A stretch of DNA of 39,935 nucleotides, taken from assembly GCA_018065305.1 (NCBI GenBank), contig JAGHTO010000006.1:1-39935 (forward strand). Reading direction: 5' to 3'. Of this stretch, positions 25,786-34,970 are shown one piece after another; position 1 is the first letter of the stretch, and every line of letters starts with the position of its first letter. The DNA comes from Candidatus Cacconaster scatequi. GTDB lineage: Bacteria > Bacteroidota > Bacteroidia > Bacteroidales > UBA932. The notes under the pieces were generated by a model. That model had not been told where the DNA came from. It did not search any database and worked only from the letters and a program-made list of their open reading frames with translations. Position numbers and translations under genes: made by a program.

Positions 25786-28700
25786 TTTCAGTTTTGCTTC
25801 TTTCTGCCACCCTTTTCTCCATCTGATAGTACAGAGACGGCAGGATGAAAAGGGTGATGATTGTTGAAAACAGCAGTCCGTAGACGATTACCGTCGCCAG
25901 AGGGCGCTGCACGTCAGATCCGACTCCGGTTGCCATTGATGCCGGCAACAGGCCGAGAACGGCCACCATTGCGGTCATAAGCACAGGCCTGAGCCGGTGT
26001 GAGGTCCCGGAAACGACGGCCTGACGCAGCTCCATCCCATCCTTCCTCAAATCATTGATATGCGAAATCATTATCACGCCATTCTGGATCGTGAGTCCGA
26101 AGAGCGCTATGAAACCGACAGCGGAGGAGACGTTGAACGTCATTCCGCGCAAAGTCAGGGCCGCAAGACCGCCGACCAGCGCCAGAGGCAGCATACCTAT
26201 CAGCAGCCCCGCCTGACGGAAACGTCCGAACGCGCCGAAAAGAAGAAGGAACATTATCGCAAGTACGAACGGGATTATGATTCCCAGCCGGCGATAGGCC
26301 CTGTTCTGGTTTTCAAACTGTCCGTCCCATTTGATCTGATATTCCGTATGGTCATATCCGACTTTCTCATCTATCGCGGCCCTGGCCTCACTGAGGAATG
26401 AAGTGAGATCCCGTCCGCGGAGATTGAGCCTGATTGTCAGGTGCCTGCGGTTCATCTCGCGTGAAATCGAACTGGCTCCGAGAACGGTCTCGACGCTTGC
26501 CACAGTGGAAATGGGTATCATCGTGCCTCCGCTCGATGTGATCATAAGAGCCCCTATTTCCGACGGAGTGTCCCGGACACTCTCCTTGAACCTGCAGGTT
26601 ATGTCATAAACCTTGCTCCCGATAAAAACCTGCGATATGGCTTTGCCTCCTATCGCCACCTCTATCAGATCGGCTATATCGGAGACATTGACGCCATACT
26701 GGGCCACCTTCTCCCTGTCAACCTTGATTTTCAACTGAGGCATCGGGGGTTCCTGGTCGATTGCCACATCCTGCGCCCCGTCAATCCGACTGACAATATC
26801 CCGGACCTGTTCGGCAAGATGCCTTGTCCGGTTCATATCCTCCCCATATATCTTGACAGCCAAATCACTGTGGGAACCGGCCATCTGGTCCATCACCATA
26901 TCTATGATAGGTTGTGAGAAACCCACTTTGTAGCCCGGCATCTCCGCAATTGCCTCCGACATCTCTGCAATCAGATCCGCCTTGGTCTTCCCTCGCTTCC
27001 AATCCTTGTACGGAATCAGGCCTACACCGCACTCTATGTGTGAGGGAGAGAATGCTTCGGTGCCCTCATCGTCGCGTCCCACCTGGGTCATCACATACGA
27101 GACTTCCGGGAACTGCTTCAGCCGGTGGCGCAGGGCATCCGCCATATGCGACGACCTTTCCAAGGAGATGCCCGGAGGGGTCTGAACCTGAATCCAGATT
27201 CCTCCTTCATCAAGGGCAGGGAGAAAATCCTTACCCACGAGAATGGCAAAAACCACAACGAGAGCCAGAACTGAAGCCATTACTCCGACGACAGGGCGGT
27301 GATTGTCCAGGTTGCGTTCCGTGAAATCACGGTACTTGGACGACAGTCTTTCAAGCACTCTGTTGTGGAAAACCTTCCGCGGTTTCCTGTAGAGGGCATA
27401 AGCCATTCCGGGGATGAAAATCAAGGCGACCGCAAGCGCTCCCGCCAACGCGTAACCGACCGTGAAAGCCATCGGGGTGAAGAGTTTCTTCTCGATACGC
27501 TCGAACGCAAAAAGAGGCATATATGCCACTATGATGATGAGTGTCGAGAAGAATATCGGCCTGGCAACGTCGACGACACGTCTGACAATGCTCCTGCCGT
27601 CGAAAGGGGTATCCGGATGGTCCTCCCTCTTCTTGAGGATGGTCTCCATCATAACTATTGCACCGTCCACCAGAATTCCGAAATCGATGGCTCCCAGAGA
27701 AAGGAGGTTTGCCGGGATATCCGTCAGACGCATCAGAATGAATGCAATCAGAAGGGAAATCGGGATGGTCAGGGCCACAAGTATGGCACTGAGAGGATTC
27801 CCCAGAAATATCAGCAGAACCCCGATAACCAGAAGCATCCCGAAAAACAGAGTGTGAGAGACAGTATGAAGGGTGTTGTTGACCAGATTGGTCCTGTCCA
27901 TAAAGGGATATATTTGCACTCCTTTAGGGAGAATGTCATCATTCAGTTCTTCCACGACAGAATGCACTTTTTCAAGGACTTCGGAAGGATTCTGGTAGCG
28001 CAGTATCTGAACTATACCCTCGACTCCGTCGCGATAATCGTATTCATCGTCAAGAAATCCCATAATCCCCTTCCGTTCGAGGTTCCCGTACTTCAGCGCT
28101 CCAAGGTCGCTCAGCAGCACCGGCGCCTTGCCTTCGTTCTTGACGACAATGTTCTCCATATCGCGGAGATCGTCAATCAGACCTTCGCCACGGACGACAT
28201 AACTCTGGTCGCCGATTGTGAGCATACTCCCTCCGGCATTCGAATTGTTAAGTTCTATGCTCTCTCTGACCTCCGAAAGGGAAACTCCGTACTTTACCAG
28301 CTTGTCCGGGTCAAGTTCCACCTGGAACTGGGTTGTTATGCCGCCGTAATTGCTCACGCTGGCCACACCCTGAATCTGCGTAAGGCGGGGAATGACCACC
28401 CACTTGTTCAGGTCCGTCAATTCCCTGAGATTGTGATTTTCACTGACAAGTATATACCTGTACACCTCTCCTGTCGGTGACGTGAGGGGATTCAGTTCCG
28501 GAACGGCATCGTACGGAAGGTCTACGTCACCTATGCATTCGCGCACCCTCTGCCTTGCCCAATAATCTTCCGTCCCATCCTTGAACACAAGCACTATCGT
28601 GGAAATGCCGAAGGTGTTGTTGCTTCTCAACATCTCCAGGGAGGGTATTCCGTTCAGTGCACGCTCCAGGGGAATTGTGACCTGCTGTTCGATTTCCTCG

Positions 28701-28870
28701 GCGGCCAGTCCCGGAACCTGGGTGACAACCTGCACGGTGGTATCCGCTATGTCCGGATATGCGTCGATTGACAGTGTGGTCCAGGCATAGATTCCGAATG
28801 CGGAGACTATAAGGAATGACACAGCCACAAGCCAGCGGCGGCGTATGGTCAATTCAAAAAATCTTTCCAT
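25769..28870 (-). CDS. Heavy-metal RND efflux pump (CusA/CzcA family)
   Basis: The 1033-aa product is a 12-helix RND transporter of the heavy-metal branch. The N-terminus (MERFFELTIRRRWLVAVSFL, then SIDAYPDIADTTVQVVTQ) and the proton-relay motif DFGILVDGAIVMME in the fourth helix are diagnostic of this branch. It pumps a metal ion (Cu+/Ag+ or Zn2+/Co2+/Ni2+; not resolved) from periplasm using the proton gradient. ATG 28870 is chosen: the frame is open 21 codons further, but this overlaps the upstream gene's end and lacks homology. It follows the membrane fusion gene by 10 bp. Confidence 0.93.
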   Translation of the reverse strand: MERFFELTIRRRWLVAVSFLIVSAFGIYAWTTLSIDAYPDIADTTVQVVTQVPGLAAEEIEQQVTIPLERALNGIPSLEMLRSNNTFGISTIVLVFKDGTEDYWARQRVRECIGDVDLPYDAVPELNPLTSPTGEVYRYILVSENHNLRELTDLNKWVVIPRLTQIQGVASVSNYGGITTQFQVELDPDKLVKYGVSLSEVRESIELNNSNAGGSMLTIGDQSYVVRGEGLIDDLRDMENIVVKNEGKAPVLLSDLGALKYGNLERKGIMGFLDDEYDYRDGVEGIVQILRYQNPSEVLEKVHSVVEELNDDILPKGVQIYPFMDRTNLVNNTLHTVSHTLFFGMLLVIGVLLIFLGNPLSAILVALTIPISLLIAFILMRLTDIPANLLSLGAIDFGILVDGAIVMMETILKKREDHPDTPFDGRSIVRRVVDVARPIFFSTLIIIVAYMPLFAFERIEKKLFTPMAFTVGYALAGALAVALIFIPGMAYALYRKPRKVFHNRVLERLSSKYRDFTERNLDNHRPVVGVMASVLALVVVFAILVGKDFLPALDEGGIWIQVQTPPGISLERSSHMADALRHRLKQFPEVSYVMTQVGRDDEGTEAFSPSHIECGVGLIPYKDWKRGKTKADLIAEMSEAIAEMPGYKVGFSQPIIDMVMDQMAGSHSDLAVKIYGEDMNRTRHLAEQVRDIVSRIDGAQDVAIDQEPPMPQLKIKVDREKVAQYGVNVSDIADLIEVAIGGKAISQVFIGSKVYDITCRFKESVRDTPSEIGALMITSSGGTMIPISTVASVETVLGASSISREMNRRHLTIRLNLRGRDLTSFLSEARAAIDEKVGYDHTEYQIKWDGQFENQNRAYRRLGIIIPFVLAIMFLLLFGAFGRFRQAGLLIGMLPLALVGGLAALTLRGMTFNVSSAVGFIALFGLTIQNGVIMISHINDLRKDGMELRQAVVSGTSHRLRPVLMTAMVAVLGLLPASMATGVGSDVQRPLATVIVYGLLFSTIITLFILPSLYYQMEKRVAERSKTENDEEF

Positions 28871-28880
28871 AGCCCCGTAT

Positions 28881-29990
28881 TTACTGTGCCAGATATATTC
28901 CGCCGTCAACCACAACCTTCTCCCCCACCGCAAGGCCGCTCTTTATGCAAATCCTGGAGTTGTCGTCATTCCCGCTGCCAAGTACAACCCTTCTTCTGAC
29001 GAACACCCCGCTTTCTTTTCCGCATACATAGACGTAGTTATGCTGTTCCCCCTGAAAAATGGCGGAAGAAGGCAGGACTATCTCATCTTTCGGCTCGGAG
29101 ATGAAATGGACGGAGACATACATACCGTGTTTGAGAAGCCTCCTGTTGTTTTCACAGGCCAGAATCACCTGCACCGAGCGGGTTTCGGAATCGACCACGC
29201 TGCCGATGTTGAAAACCCCCGCGTCAATTTTCTCATCCGGAGAGGAATCCAGAAATATCTCGGCGCCCGCGTTGGAATTCAAATGACCGATATAGTGCTC
29301 CTTGACATACGCATTGATCCACATCGTGCTCAAATCAGCAACGACGACGGGCCGCTTTTCATCCGATTTCATATATTCGCCGACAGTGAGGTCGCAGACA
29401 ACCACCTCCCCGCTTATCGGAGCAAGAATCGATACGGGCTGCCCGACACTCACTTCGTCCAGATTCACGTTATAGACTTCAAGCGTTGAACAGGCGGATT
29501 CCAAATCCTTCGAGGCGTTTTCATATTCGGCAAACAGTTCCTCCAATTCCCTCTTGGAGATGATGCCGTGGCTGAACAGCTCCTGTTTTCTTGAATAATC
29601 GACCTTCAGTTTTTCAAATGTCCTCAAGGCCTGGTAATACTCCTTCACCAGCTCGTTGAATTCGGGTGAATATATCTCGAAAAGAGGTTCTCCTTTCCTG
29701 ACTTTTCTTCCCAAAGTCACGTAAACGCCGGTCACCCTTCCGTCGAAAGGAAGAGAAACCTCCCCGAATTTTCCATTTTCGGCAGTGGCGACGCCGACTG
29801 TGCGGAATTCACTTGAGAATGGTTCTTTTGATACTTCCGTTGTTTTTATGGTGCCTGCAACCGGCGATGCCGCATTGACAAACACACTGTCCCCCTTGAA
29901 TGAAAGCTGCCGGTCGCCGGACTCCTCAGTCTTACCCCCACAAGACACCAGCAACAATATGAACGGGAGCGCAAATACTCTGTTTTTCAT
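28881..29990 (-). CDS. Membrane fusion lipoprotein of metal RND pump (CusB/CzcB-like)
   Basis: The 369-aa product starts with a lipoprotein signal (lipobox LVSC, Cys17). It has the adaptor layout: a barrel-sandwich/lipoyl half (FDGRVTGVYVTLGRKVRKGE, then LFEIYSPEF), a coiled-coil hairpin (about 115-165), the second lipoyl half (SILAPISGEVVVCD) and a beta-barrel domain with a C-terminal membrane-proximal part. It links the pump to the TolC channel. The start at 29990 is set by the signal peptide; the frame is open far upstream, but there it runs antiparallel to no known protein and across the His-rich gene in another frame. Confidence 0.92.
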   Translation of the reverse strand: MKNRVFALPFILLLVSCGGKTEESGDRQLSFKGDSVFVNAASPVAGTIKTTEVSKEPFSSEFRTVGVATAENGKFGEVSLPFDGRVTGVYVTLGRKVRKGEPLFEIYSPEFNELVKEYYQALRTFEKLKVDYSRKQELFSHGIISKRELEELFAEYENASKDLESACSTLEVYNVNLDEVSVGQPVSILAPISGEVVVCDLTVGEYMKSDEKRPVVVADLSTMWINAYVKEHYIGHLNSNAGAEIFLDSSPDEKIDAGVFNIGSVVDSETRSVQVILACENNRRLLKHGMYVSVHFISEPKDEIVLPSSAIFQGEQHNYVYVCGKESGVFVRRRVVLGSGNDDNSRICIKSGLAVGEKVVVDGGIYLAQ

Positions 29991-30055
29991 ATTATTTCTT
30001 CTTGTCTGTTGTATAATCTGTTTCTCGGTTGCCGTAGGAACGGCTTCAGGATATA

Positions 30056-30388
30056 CTATAGACAAGGAGGGGCGCGAAGGTCCGACAGAAGCCGGCAATC
30101 CTGACGGCATAGAAATTCCGGAAGGCTCGCCTGATGTGCAGTGCCGGGGAGGACGGGACAGTCTGGAGTCTCGACGCCATTTCCGGCCAGACAGGTCTGA
30201 TCCGATACAATATTGATAAGCTGGACCTCCTGGGAGGTATGCCCGTGCGCCTTTCCGCTCCACGGATGGGAGTGGACAATCTTGTAATAAGAGCCTTCGT
30301 GGGTATGGATGAACAGATTGGTGGACGCGAAGAAGAACGCGTACAGAGAAAGCAGCAGGATGCCGGATATTCTGACAAGTCTGTTCAT
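30056..30388 (-). CDS. Small His-rich exported protein of the metal efflux operon
   Basis: The 110-aa product has an N-terminal hydrophobic helix (about 8-26, ISGILLLSLYAFFFASTNL) that is a signal or anchor. After it comes a His cluster, HTH at 28-30, HSHPW near 39 and HGH near 48, and then a C-terminal part with five Cys. Similar short proteins stand before RND metal-efflux genes in other Bacteroidetes. Binding of Cu, Zn or Ni in the periplasm is inferred from the His/Cys content. It has its own -7 box and is the first gene of the run, 65 bp before the fusion protein. Confidence 0.7.
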   Translation of the reverse strand: MNRLVRISGILLLSLYAFFFASTNLFIHTHEGSYYKIVHSHPWSGKAHGHTSQEVQLINIVSDQTCLAGNGVETPDCPVLPGTAHQASLPEFLCRQDCRLLSDLRAPPCL

Positions 30389-30398
30389 AAATGTACTG

Positions 30399-30406
30399 CA
30401 AAAGTA
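30399..30406 (-). promoter_or_regulatory. -7 element for the metal efflux operon
   Basis: TACTTTTG on the - strand matches TAnnTTTG, 10 nt before the ATG at 30388. The -33 side is only a T-rich run. It faces a divergent promoter 13 bp away. No operator was recognised. Confidence 0.5.
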
Positions 30407-30418
30407 ATCTATTTTGGA

Positions 30419-30448
30419 TTGATAAAAAAAGAAATATGACTAATTTTG
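30419..30448 (+). promoter_or_regulatory. Promoter of the GH29 fucosidase gene
   Basis: TTG (30419-30421) and TAATTTTG (30441-30448) are 19 nt apart. Only 5 nt separate the box from the ATG at 30454, so the transcript should be leaderless or nearly so. Confidence 0.65.
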
Positions 30449-30453
30449 CTATT

Positions 30454-32547
30454 ATGAAAAGACTCAATGCACTACTGTTGTTCGCCTGCCTGATTGCGGC
30501 GGGATGCGCCGACCAGCCCCGCGAGGCCGTGTCCGTCACAATCAACCCCGATGACACCCCTGAACAGATAGCCGAAAAGGCCGTTCAGGTTCTTCCCTCC
30601 TCCCGCCAACTCGCCGCCATGGATGACGAATTCATCGCATTCCTCCATTTCGGCCCCAACACTTTCACCAGGCGCGAATGGGGCACCGGTACCGAAGACC
30701 CCGCCGTATTCGACCTCAAGCATCTTGACACCGACCAGTGGTGCAAAGTCATGAAAGACGCCGGTATGAAAAAGGTGGTGCTGACCGTAAAGCACCACGA
30801 CGGATTCGTGCTCTACCAGACAAGATATACGAAGCACGGCATAATGTCGAGCGGATTCGAGAACGGAAAGGGTGACATTCTGCGCTCATTGAGCGAGTCG
30901 TGCAGGAAATACGGCCTTAAGCTCGGAGTCTACCTCTCCCCCGCCGACCTCCGTCAGATGGAAGACGACGGCCTCTACGGCAACGGCAGCCGGACAACTC
31001 TCCGCACGATTCCCAAGCAGGTTGAAGGCCGTCCGTTCGCCGACAAAAGGACTTTCCAATATGAGGCCGACGATTACAACGAGTATTTCATGAGCCAGCT
31101 GTTTGAGCTGCTGACGGAGTACGGCCCCATCAGCGAGCTGTGGTTCGACGGCGCCCATCCCAGACACAAGGGAGGCCAGCAATACAATCAGGCGGCGTGG
31201 ACTGAAATGATACGCACGCTTGCACCCGATGCGGTAATGTTCAATGTAGAGGACATCCGCTGGTGCGGAAACGAAGCGGGAGACACCCGTGAAAGCGAGT
31301 GGAACGTACTGCCTTTCAACGAAAACGGAGGATTGATTCCAGGCATTGGAGCGGAAGATATGGGAAGCCGCGAGTTCCTCGCCGGACTGGAGGCCCCTTA
31401 TACTCTGAAATACTTCCCTGCCGAAACGGACGTTTCAATCCGGCACGGCTGGTTCTACCGCAACGATGACGAGCAGAGCGTACGAAGCGCCGACAACGTT
31501 TTCGATATGTATGAAAGGACCGTCGGCGGCAACACCATATTTATGCTGAACATCCCTCCCACAAGAGAAGGAGTCCTGGGAGAACGTGACGTGAAGACTC
31601 TTGAAGAGGTCGGACGCAGAATCCGGGAGACATACGGAGTCAACCTCTGCAAGTCGGCGCTGAAGAGGCCTGTCGTAGTGAAAGAGAGCCTTGAGATGAA
31701 ACTCAAGGGATGTCAGACCGTCAACCGTGTCGTTCTTGCCGAGCCTATCGGACAGACGGGAGAGAGAATCGAGAAGTTCGCCATCGATGCCTTATGTGAC
31801 GGGCAGTGGCAGGAAGTGGCGTGCGGAGGCAATGTCGGCCACAAGCGCATCGTCAGGTTCGCATCCGTTTCGACAGAGTGCATCCGCATCCGCGTCCTCA
31901 GCAGCCGTGCCCAGGCCATTCTAAGCACCTGCAGCGCCCACTACTATAAGGAAAACCCCGTCACCTTCTCAATCAGCCACAGCCGCGACGGAGTGTTAAG
32001 CATCCTTGCCGAGAACAATGTATTCCGTACCGCCAAGAGCACTTTGTCCAACGGAAATGTCAGCAGCGAGATACACTACACCACCGACGGCACGGAACCC
32101 GACGCCTCATCACCGGTATATTCCGGACCTTTCAAATTCGAGAACGGAGTCGTCAAGGCTGTTTCAATCGTCAATGGAAATTCTGGCGAGATTGTATCCA
32201 GGCAGATAGGCTATGACCGTTCATCCTGGAAAATGACCATCAATCCCTACAACACTGTCATAGATTGCGGCAAAATCATTGAGATGTCCGCACTCAACTT
32301 CATCCCCAACAGGAACAACTTCCACGGGGACTATGTCAGCAAAGGGACCGTGAGCGTAAGCCTTGACGGGAAGAGATGGAGCAAGGTTGCGGAGTTCGAG
32401 TTCGGCAACATCATCAACGACCCTTCTTTCCGGCGCATAGGGCTTTCCTCTCCAGCAAAGGGCAGATATATCAGGCTCGACGTCCTCGAACTGGTTGGTG
32501 ACGGCGACGGTTTCCAGAGCGTGGACAGCGACATTGAGGTTCTGTAA
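30454..32547 (+). CDS. GH29 alpha-L-fucosidase lipoprotein
   Basis: The 697-aa product begins with a lipoprotein signal (MKRLNALLLFACLIAAGC, Cys18), which fixes the start at 30454. The GH29 catalytic barrel spans about 45-390 (FLHFGPNTF, VVLTVKHHDGFVLY, LKLGVYLSP) with the nucleophile D232 in ELWFDGAHP. A chitobiase-C-terminal-like domain (about 505-590, IHYTTDGTEPDASSPVYSG) and an F5/8-type C-terminal domain (about 590-697) follow, both sugar-binding accessories. It removes terminal alpha-L-fucose from glycans, by a retaining mechanism. It opens the glycan-use cluster; the porin gene follows after 12 bp. Confidence 0.92.
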   Translation: MKRLNALLLFACLIAAGCADQPREAVSVTINPDDTPEQIAEKAVQVLPSSRQLAAMDDEFIAFLHFGPNTFTRREWGTGTEDPAVFDLKHLDTDQWCKVMKDAGMKKVVLTVKHHDGFVLYQTRYTKHGIMSSGFENGKGDILRSLSESCRKYGLKLGVYLSPADLRQMEDDGLYGNGSRTTLRTIPKQVEGRPFADKRTFQYEADDYNEYFMSQLFELLTEYGPISELWFDGAHPRHKGGQQYNQAAWTEMIRTLAPDAVMFNVEDIRWCGNEAGDTRESEWNVLPFNENGGLIPGIGAEDMGSREFLAGLEAPYTLKYFPAETDVSIRHGWFYRNDDEQSVRSADNVFDMYERTVGGNTIFMLNIPPTREGVLGERDVKTLEEVGRRIRETYGVNLCKSALKRPVVVKESLEMKLKGCQTVNRVVLAEPIGQTGERIEKFAIDALCDGQWQEVACGGNVGHKRIVRFASVSTECIRIRVLSSRAQAILSTCSAHYYKENPVTFSISHSRDGVLSILAENNVFRTAKSTLSNGNVSSEIHYTTDGTEPDASSPVYSGPFKFENGVVKAVSIVNGNSGEIVSRQIGYDRSSWKMTINPYNTVIDCGKIIEMSALNFIPNRNNFHGDYVSKGTVSVSLDGKRWSKVAEFEFGNIINDPSFRRIGLSSPAKGRYIRLDVLELVGDGDGFQSVDSDIEVL

Positions 32548-32559
32548 AGATTCGCCGGA

Positions 32560-33483
32560 ATGGTCAGAAAATACCTGTCGCTTGTTTTTGCCTGCCTGGT
32601 TTCCTTTGCGGCGGCCGCAGGCAACGTGGACGTCAGGCTGGAGAGCAGAATGAGCCTTCTGAACACCGGTTTCAAGGTGGAGCGGCTCAGCTTTGCAGTG
32701 GACGGCAGCTTCAACGACAAGTTTTCCGTCTCTTTTTTCCAGCATCTCAACAAACCAATCGAAAAGGAAGATGTACTCAGTGCTACGGACTGGGTCTATA
32801 TAAAATTCACGCCTAACGAGTCCTGGGCATTCAAATTCGGAAAGATTCCGCTGGCGGTAGGTTCCTGGGAATTTGACAACGCGCCGATAGACATCTATTT
32901 CTATTCGGACTATATTGACGTCTACAAGGCTTTCCAGCCGGGATTCTCCGCACAGTTCAATTTTTCTGGCGGGAATGACGCGCTGGAATTTCAAGCGACC
33001 AAGAGTCCCCTTGCGGAGCCGGGCCGTCACGATATGTTCGGGTTTCATCTGATGTGGAAAGGAAATCACGGACCGTTCAACTTCATCTGGTCGGCCAATA
33101 TGGAGAAATATGACCGGGCAAACCGGTTCTCGGTATGTCTGGGAAACAAAATCACCTTGTCCCGATTCTCCGCATATCTCGACCTTATCGGCGGCCATTA
33201 CCCCGTATTCGACGGAGGGAAGATGAATGTCTGGTCCGTATGCACAAGGGCTGATTTCCGGCTGTTTGACTGGATGTCGGTCGGCGCGAAGTTCTCGTAT
33301 GAGGACCAGACGGGATTTTACCGTGGCTTCAGATACGGAGGCGGTCTTGAATTTTTCCCAATCAAAAAAGACAGGGACTTCAGGCTTCATCTTCAGGCGT
33401 ACGACCTGAATGCGGATAATGAAGATAAATTTATCGGATCAGTCGGTGTAAAATGGAATTTTCACATATATAGAAAACAATGA
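32560..33483 (+). CDS. Outer-membrane porin (Porin O/P-like)
   Basis: The 307-aa product has a signal peptide (MVRKYLSLVFACLVSFAAAA) and then alternating beta strands typical of a porin barrel: FAVDGSFNDKFSVSFFQ, WAFKFGKIPLAV, FMSVGAKFSYE-like and a C-terminal strand SVGVKWNFHIY with aromatic residues. The FKFGKIPLAVGSWEFD motif resembles the phosphate-selective porin O/P family. Substrate unknown; a role in taking up fucosidase or GH97 products is suggested by the operon. It starts 12 bp after the GH29 stop and overlaps the next gene by 4 bp (ATGA). Confidence 0.75.
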   Translation: MVRKYLSLVFACLVSFAAAAGNVDVRLESRMSLLNTGFKVERLSFAVDGSFNDKFSVSFFQHLNKPIEKEDVLSATDWVYIKFTPNESWAFKFGKIPLAVGSWEFDNAPIDIYFYSDYIDVYKAFQPGFSAQFNFSGGNDALEFQATKSPLAEPGRHDMFGFHLMWKGNHGPFNFIWSANMEKYDRANRFSVCLGNKITLSRFSAYLDLIGGHYPVFDGGKMNVWSVCTRADFRLFDWMSVGAKFSYEDQTGFYRGFRYGGGLEFFPIKKDRDFRLHLQAYDLNADNEDKFIGSVGVKWNFHIYRKQ

Positions 33484-34628
33484 GGATGAAGAAGCGCAGT
33501 TTCAACCGGAGTATTGCTGAAGGCCTTACGTGCCTTCTCATTGTGGGAGGTCTTTTCCTCTATCTCGGGCTCAGTATGGGAGCCGCCAATATGCTCAACA
33601 CCATAATGCACACGGCTCACGACCTTCTGCTCAACACCGTGTTCTACCTTATGGCCATCTGCGTAATTACCGGTGCCCTTGGCCGGATCCTGATGGAATT
33701 CGGAGTGGTGGCATTGCTCGAGAAGATTCTCAGGCCCCTGATGAAGCCCCTCTTCAATCTTCCCGGAGTGGCCTCTCTCGGAGCAGTCCTCACTTTTCTC
33801 TCCGACAATCCGGCAATCATCTCCCTTGCCCAGGACAAGAGATTCGCCTCGTATTTCAGGAAATATCAGTTCATCTCACTTACAAATTTCGGCACGGCCT
33901 TCGGTATGGGGATACTGGTGATTGTGTTTATGATAGGTCAGGGCTTCTACTGGGAACCTCTCGTAGGTCTGTTCGGAGCTTTCTGCGGATGCATAATCTC
34001 CACCAGAACAATGCAGCATCTTGTTGTCAAGGCATATCCTTCCTACAAAAAGGAATTGGCGGTGGAAGGTCCCGTCGAGAACAGAAGTGAGAAAAAAGAG
34101 CACAGGAATTCCGTTTTCATCAGAGCGTTGAACGCCATTCTGGACGGGGGAAAGACGGGGGTTGACGTAGGGCTTGCCATCATCCCCGGAGTCCTTGTGA
34201 TTTCCACTCTGGTGATGCTGCTCACTTTCGGTCCCGGAGTCGGCGGAGCATATACAGGAGCGGCCTACGAAGGGACTGAACTCCTGCCTCTTGCCGCCGG
34301 CAAAATCAATTTCCTGTTCGACTGGCTGTTCGGGTTCAGCGACCCGCATCTGATAGCCTTCCCCATAACGGCCCTGGGGGCTGTCGGGGCCGCATTGGGC
34401 CTCATCCCCAATTTCCTCAGTCAGGGATGGATTGACGGGAACGCTATCGCCGTCTGCACGGCAATAGGAATGTGTTTCAGCGGATACCTCAGCACCCATA
34501 CGGCAATGCTGGACACTCTCGGCTACCGTAAACTCACAGGCAAGGCGATTCTCGCCCACACCATCGGAGGCATCGGCGCCGGCATCATCGCCCACCTGTC
34601 CTACCTGCTGATCATCACGATTATCTGA
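33480..34628 (+). CDS. Membrane protein with two nucleoside-recognition (Gate) domains
   Basis: The 382-aa product has about ten membrane helices in two Gate-type halves (PF07670-like): helices around 17-150, a basic loop near 190-210 (ENRSEKKEHRNS), then a second half from about 220. Conserved-looking features are LSDNPAIISLAQDKRF and YLSTHTAMLDTLGYR. It resembles the CD0519/CD1768 family of spore-maturation/nucleoside-type membrane proteins whose transport role is unproven. It overlaps the porin gene by 4 bp and shares its transcript. Confidence 0.75.
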   Translation: MRMKKRSFNRSIAEGLTCLLIVGGLFLYLGLSMGAANMLNTIMHTAHDLLLNTVFYLMAICVITGALGRILMEFGVVALLEKILRPLMKPLFNLPGVASLGAVLTFLSDNPAIISLAQDKRFASYFRKYQFISLTNFGTAFGMGILVIVFMIGQGFYWEPLVGLFGAFCGCIISTRTMQHLVVKAYPSYKKELAVEGPVENRSEKKEHRNSVFIRALNAILDGGKTGVDVGLAIIPGVLVISTLVMLLTFGPGVGGAYTGAAYEGTELLPLAAGKINFLFDWLFGFSDPHLIAFPITALGAVGAALGLIPNFLSQGWIDGNAIAVCTAIGMCFSGYLSTHTAMLDTLGYRKLTGKAILAHTIGGIGAGIIAHLSYLLIITII

Positions 34629-34636
34629 TTCATATT

Positions 34637-34954
34637 ATGCGACATTTCGTTTTCACACTGGCGCTTGGAACTCTGCTGATGTCATCAGATATGCAGGCGC
34701 AGACCGCACCATTCTCCAAAGGAGGAGCAACTCAGCAGACACCGTCCAAATCGGAATATTTCAGCTGGATAGACCATACCTGGGAGGGCTCCACCGAAGA
34801 GCAGACTCTTGCCAATCTCAATTTCTTCAAATGGTTGAAGGATACTTACGGGATGCAGCTGGACATCTATGCGCTGGATGCCGGCAACATCGACGGCCAC
34901 AACCACTACGGATACTACAGGAGCGGCAGGATACTGAAAACGATTGAAAAATGA
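34637..34954 (+). pseudogene. N-terminal fragment of a secreted glycosidase, truncated
   Basis: The 105-aa reading frame has a signal peptide (MRHFVFTLALGTLLMSSDMQ) and begins like a larger Bacteroidetes glycosidase: SEYFSWIDHTWEGSTEEQT, then FFKWLKDTYGMQLDIYALDA, the first strand and helix of a TIM-barrel region. After HYGYYRSGRI it loses this character and stops (LKTIEK) within the promoter of the GH97 gene. The rest of the enzyme, several hundred residues, is missing. The simplest reading is a 3' deletion; an alternative is that it is a short true gene, which is less likely because a barrel cannot fold from it. Confidence 0.6.
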
Positions 34955-34963
34955 CTATTTTTG
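34934..34963 (+). promoter_or_regulatory. Promoter of GH97 and GH101-like genes
   Basis: TATTTTTG at 34956-34963 is a perfect -7 box; CTG at 34934-34936, 19 nt upstream, is a weak -33. It overlaps the end of the truncated gene. The ATG at 34971 follows after 7 nt. Confidence 0.55.
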
Positions 34964-34970
34964 TGCTATT

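Noticed and set aside
27299-28480. A 393-codon + strand open frame opposite the CusA-type pump
   Set aside because: Antisense shadow of a strongly conserved RND gene; no signal, motif or promoter of its own.
29991-30557. Upstream extension of the membrane fusion protein frame to 30557
   Set aside because: The added 189 residues have no homology, run over the His-rich gene in another frame and put the lipoprotein signal in mid-protein.
34620-34631. TTATCTGATTC upstream of both truncated genes (also at 39537-39547)
   Set aside because: An 11-mer match is expected by chance in 40 kb, and the first copy is the coding end and stop codon of the Gate gene.
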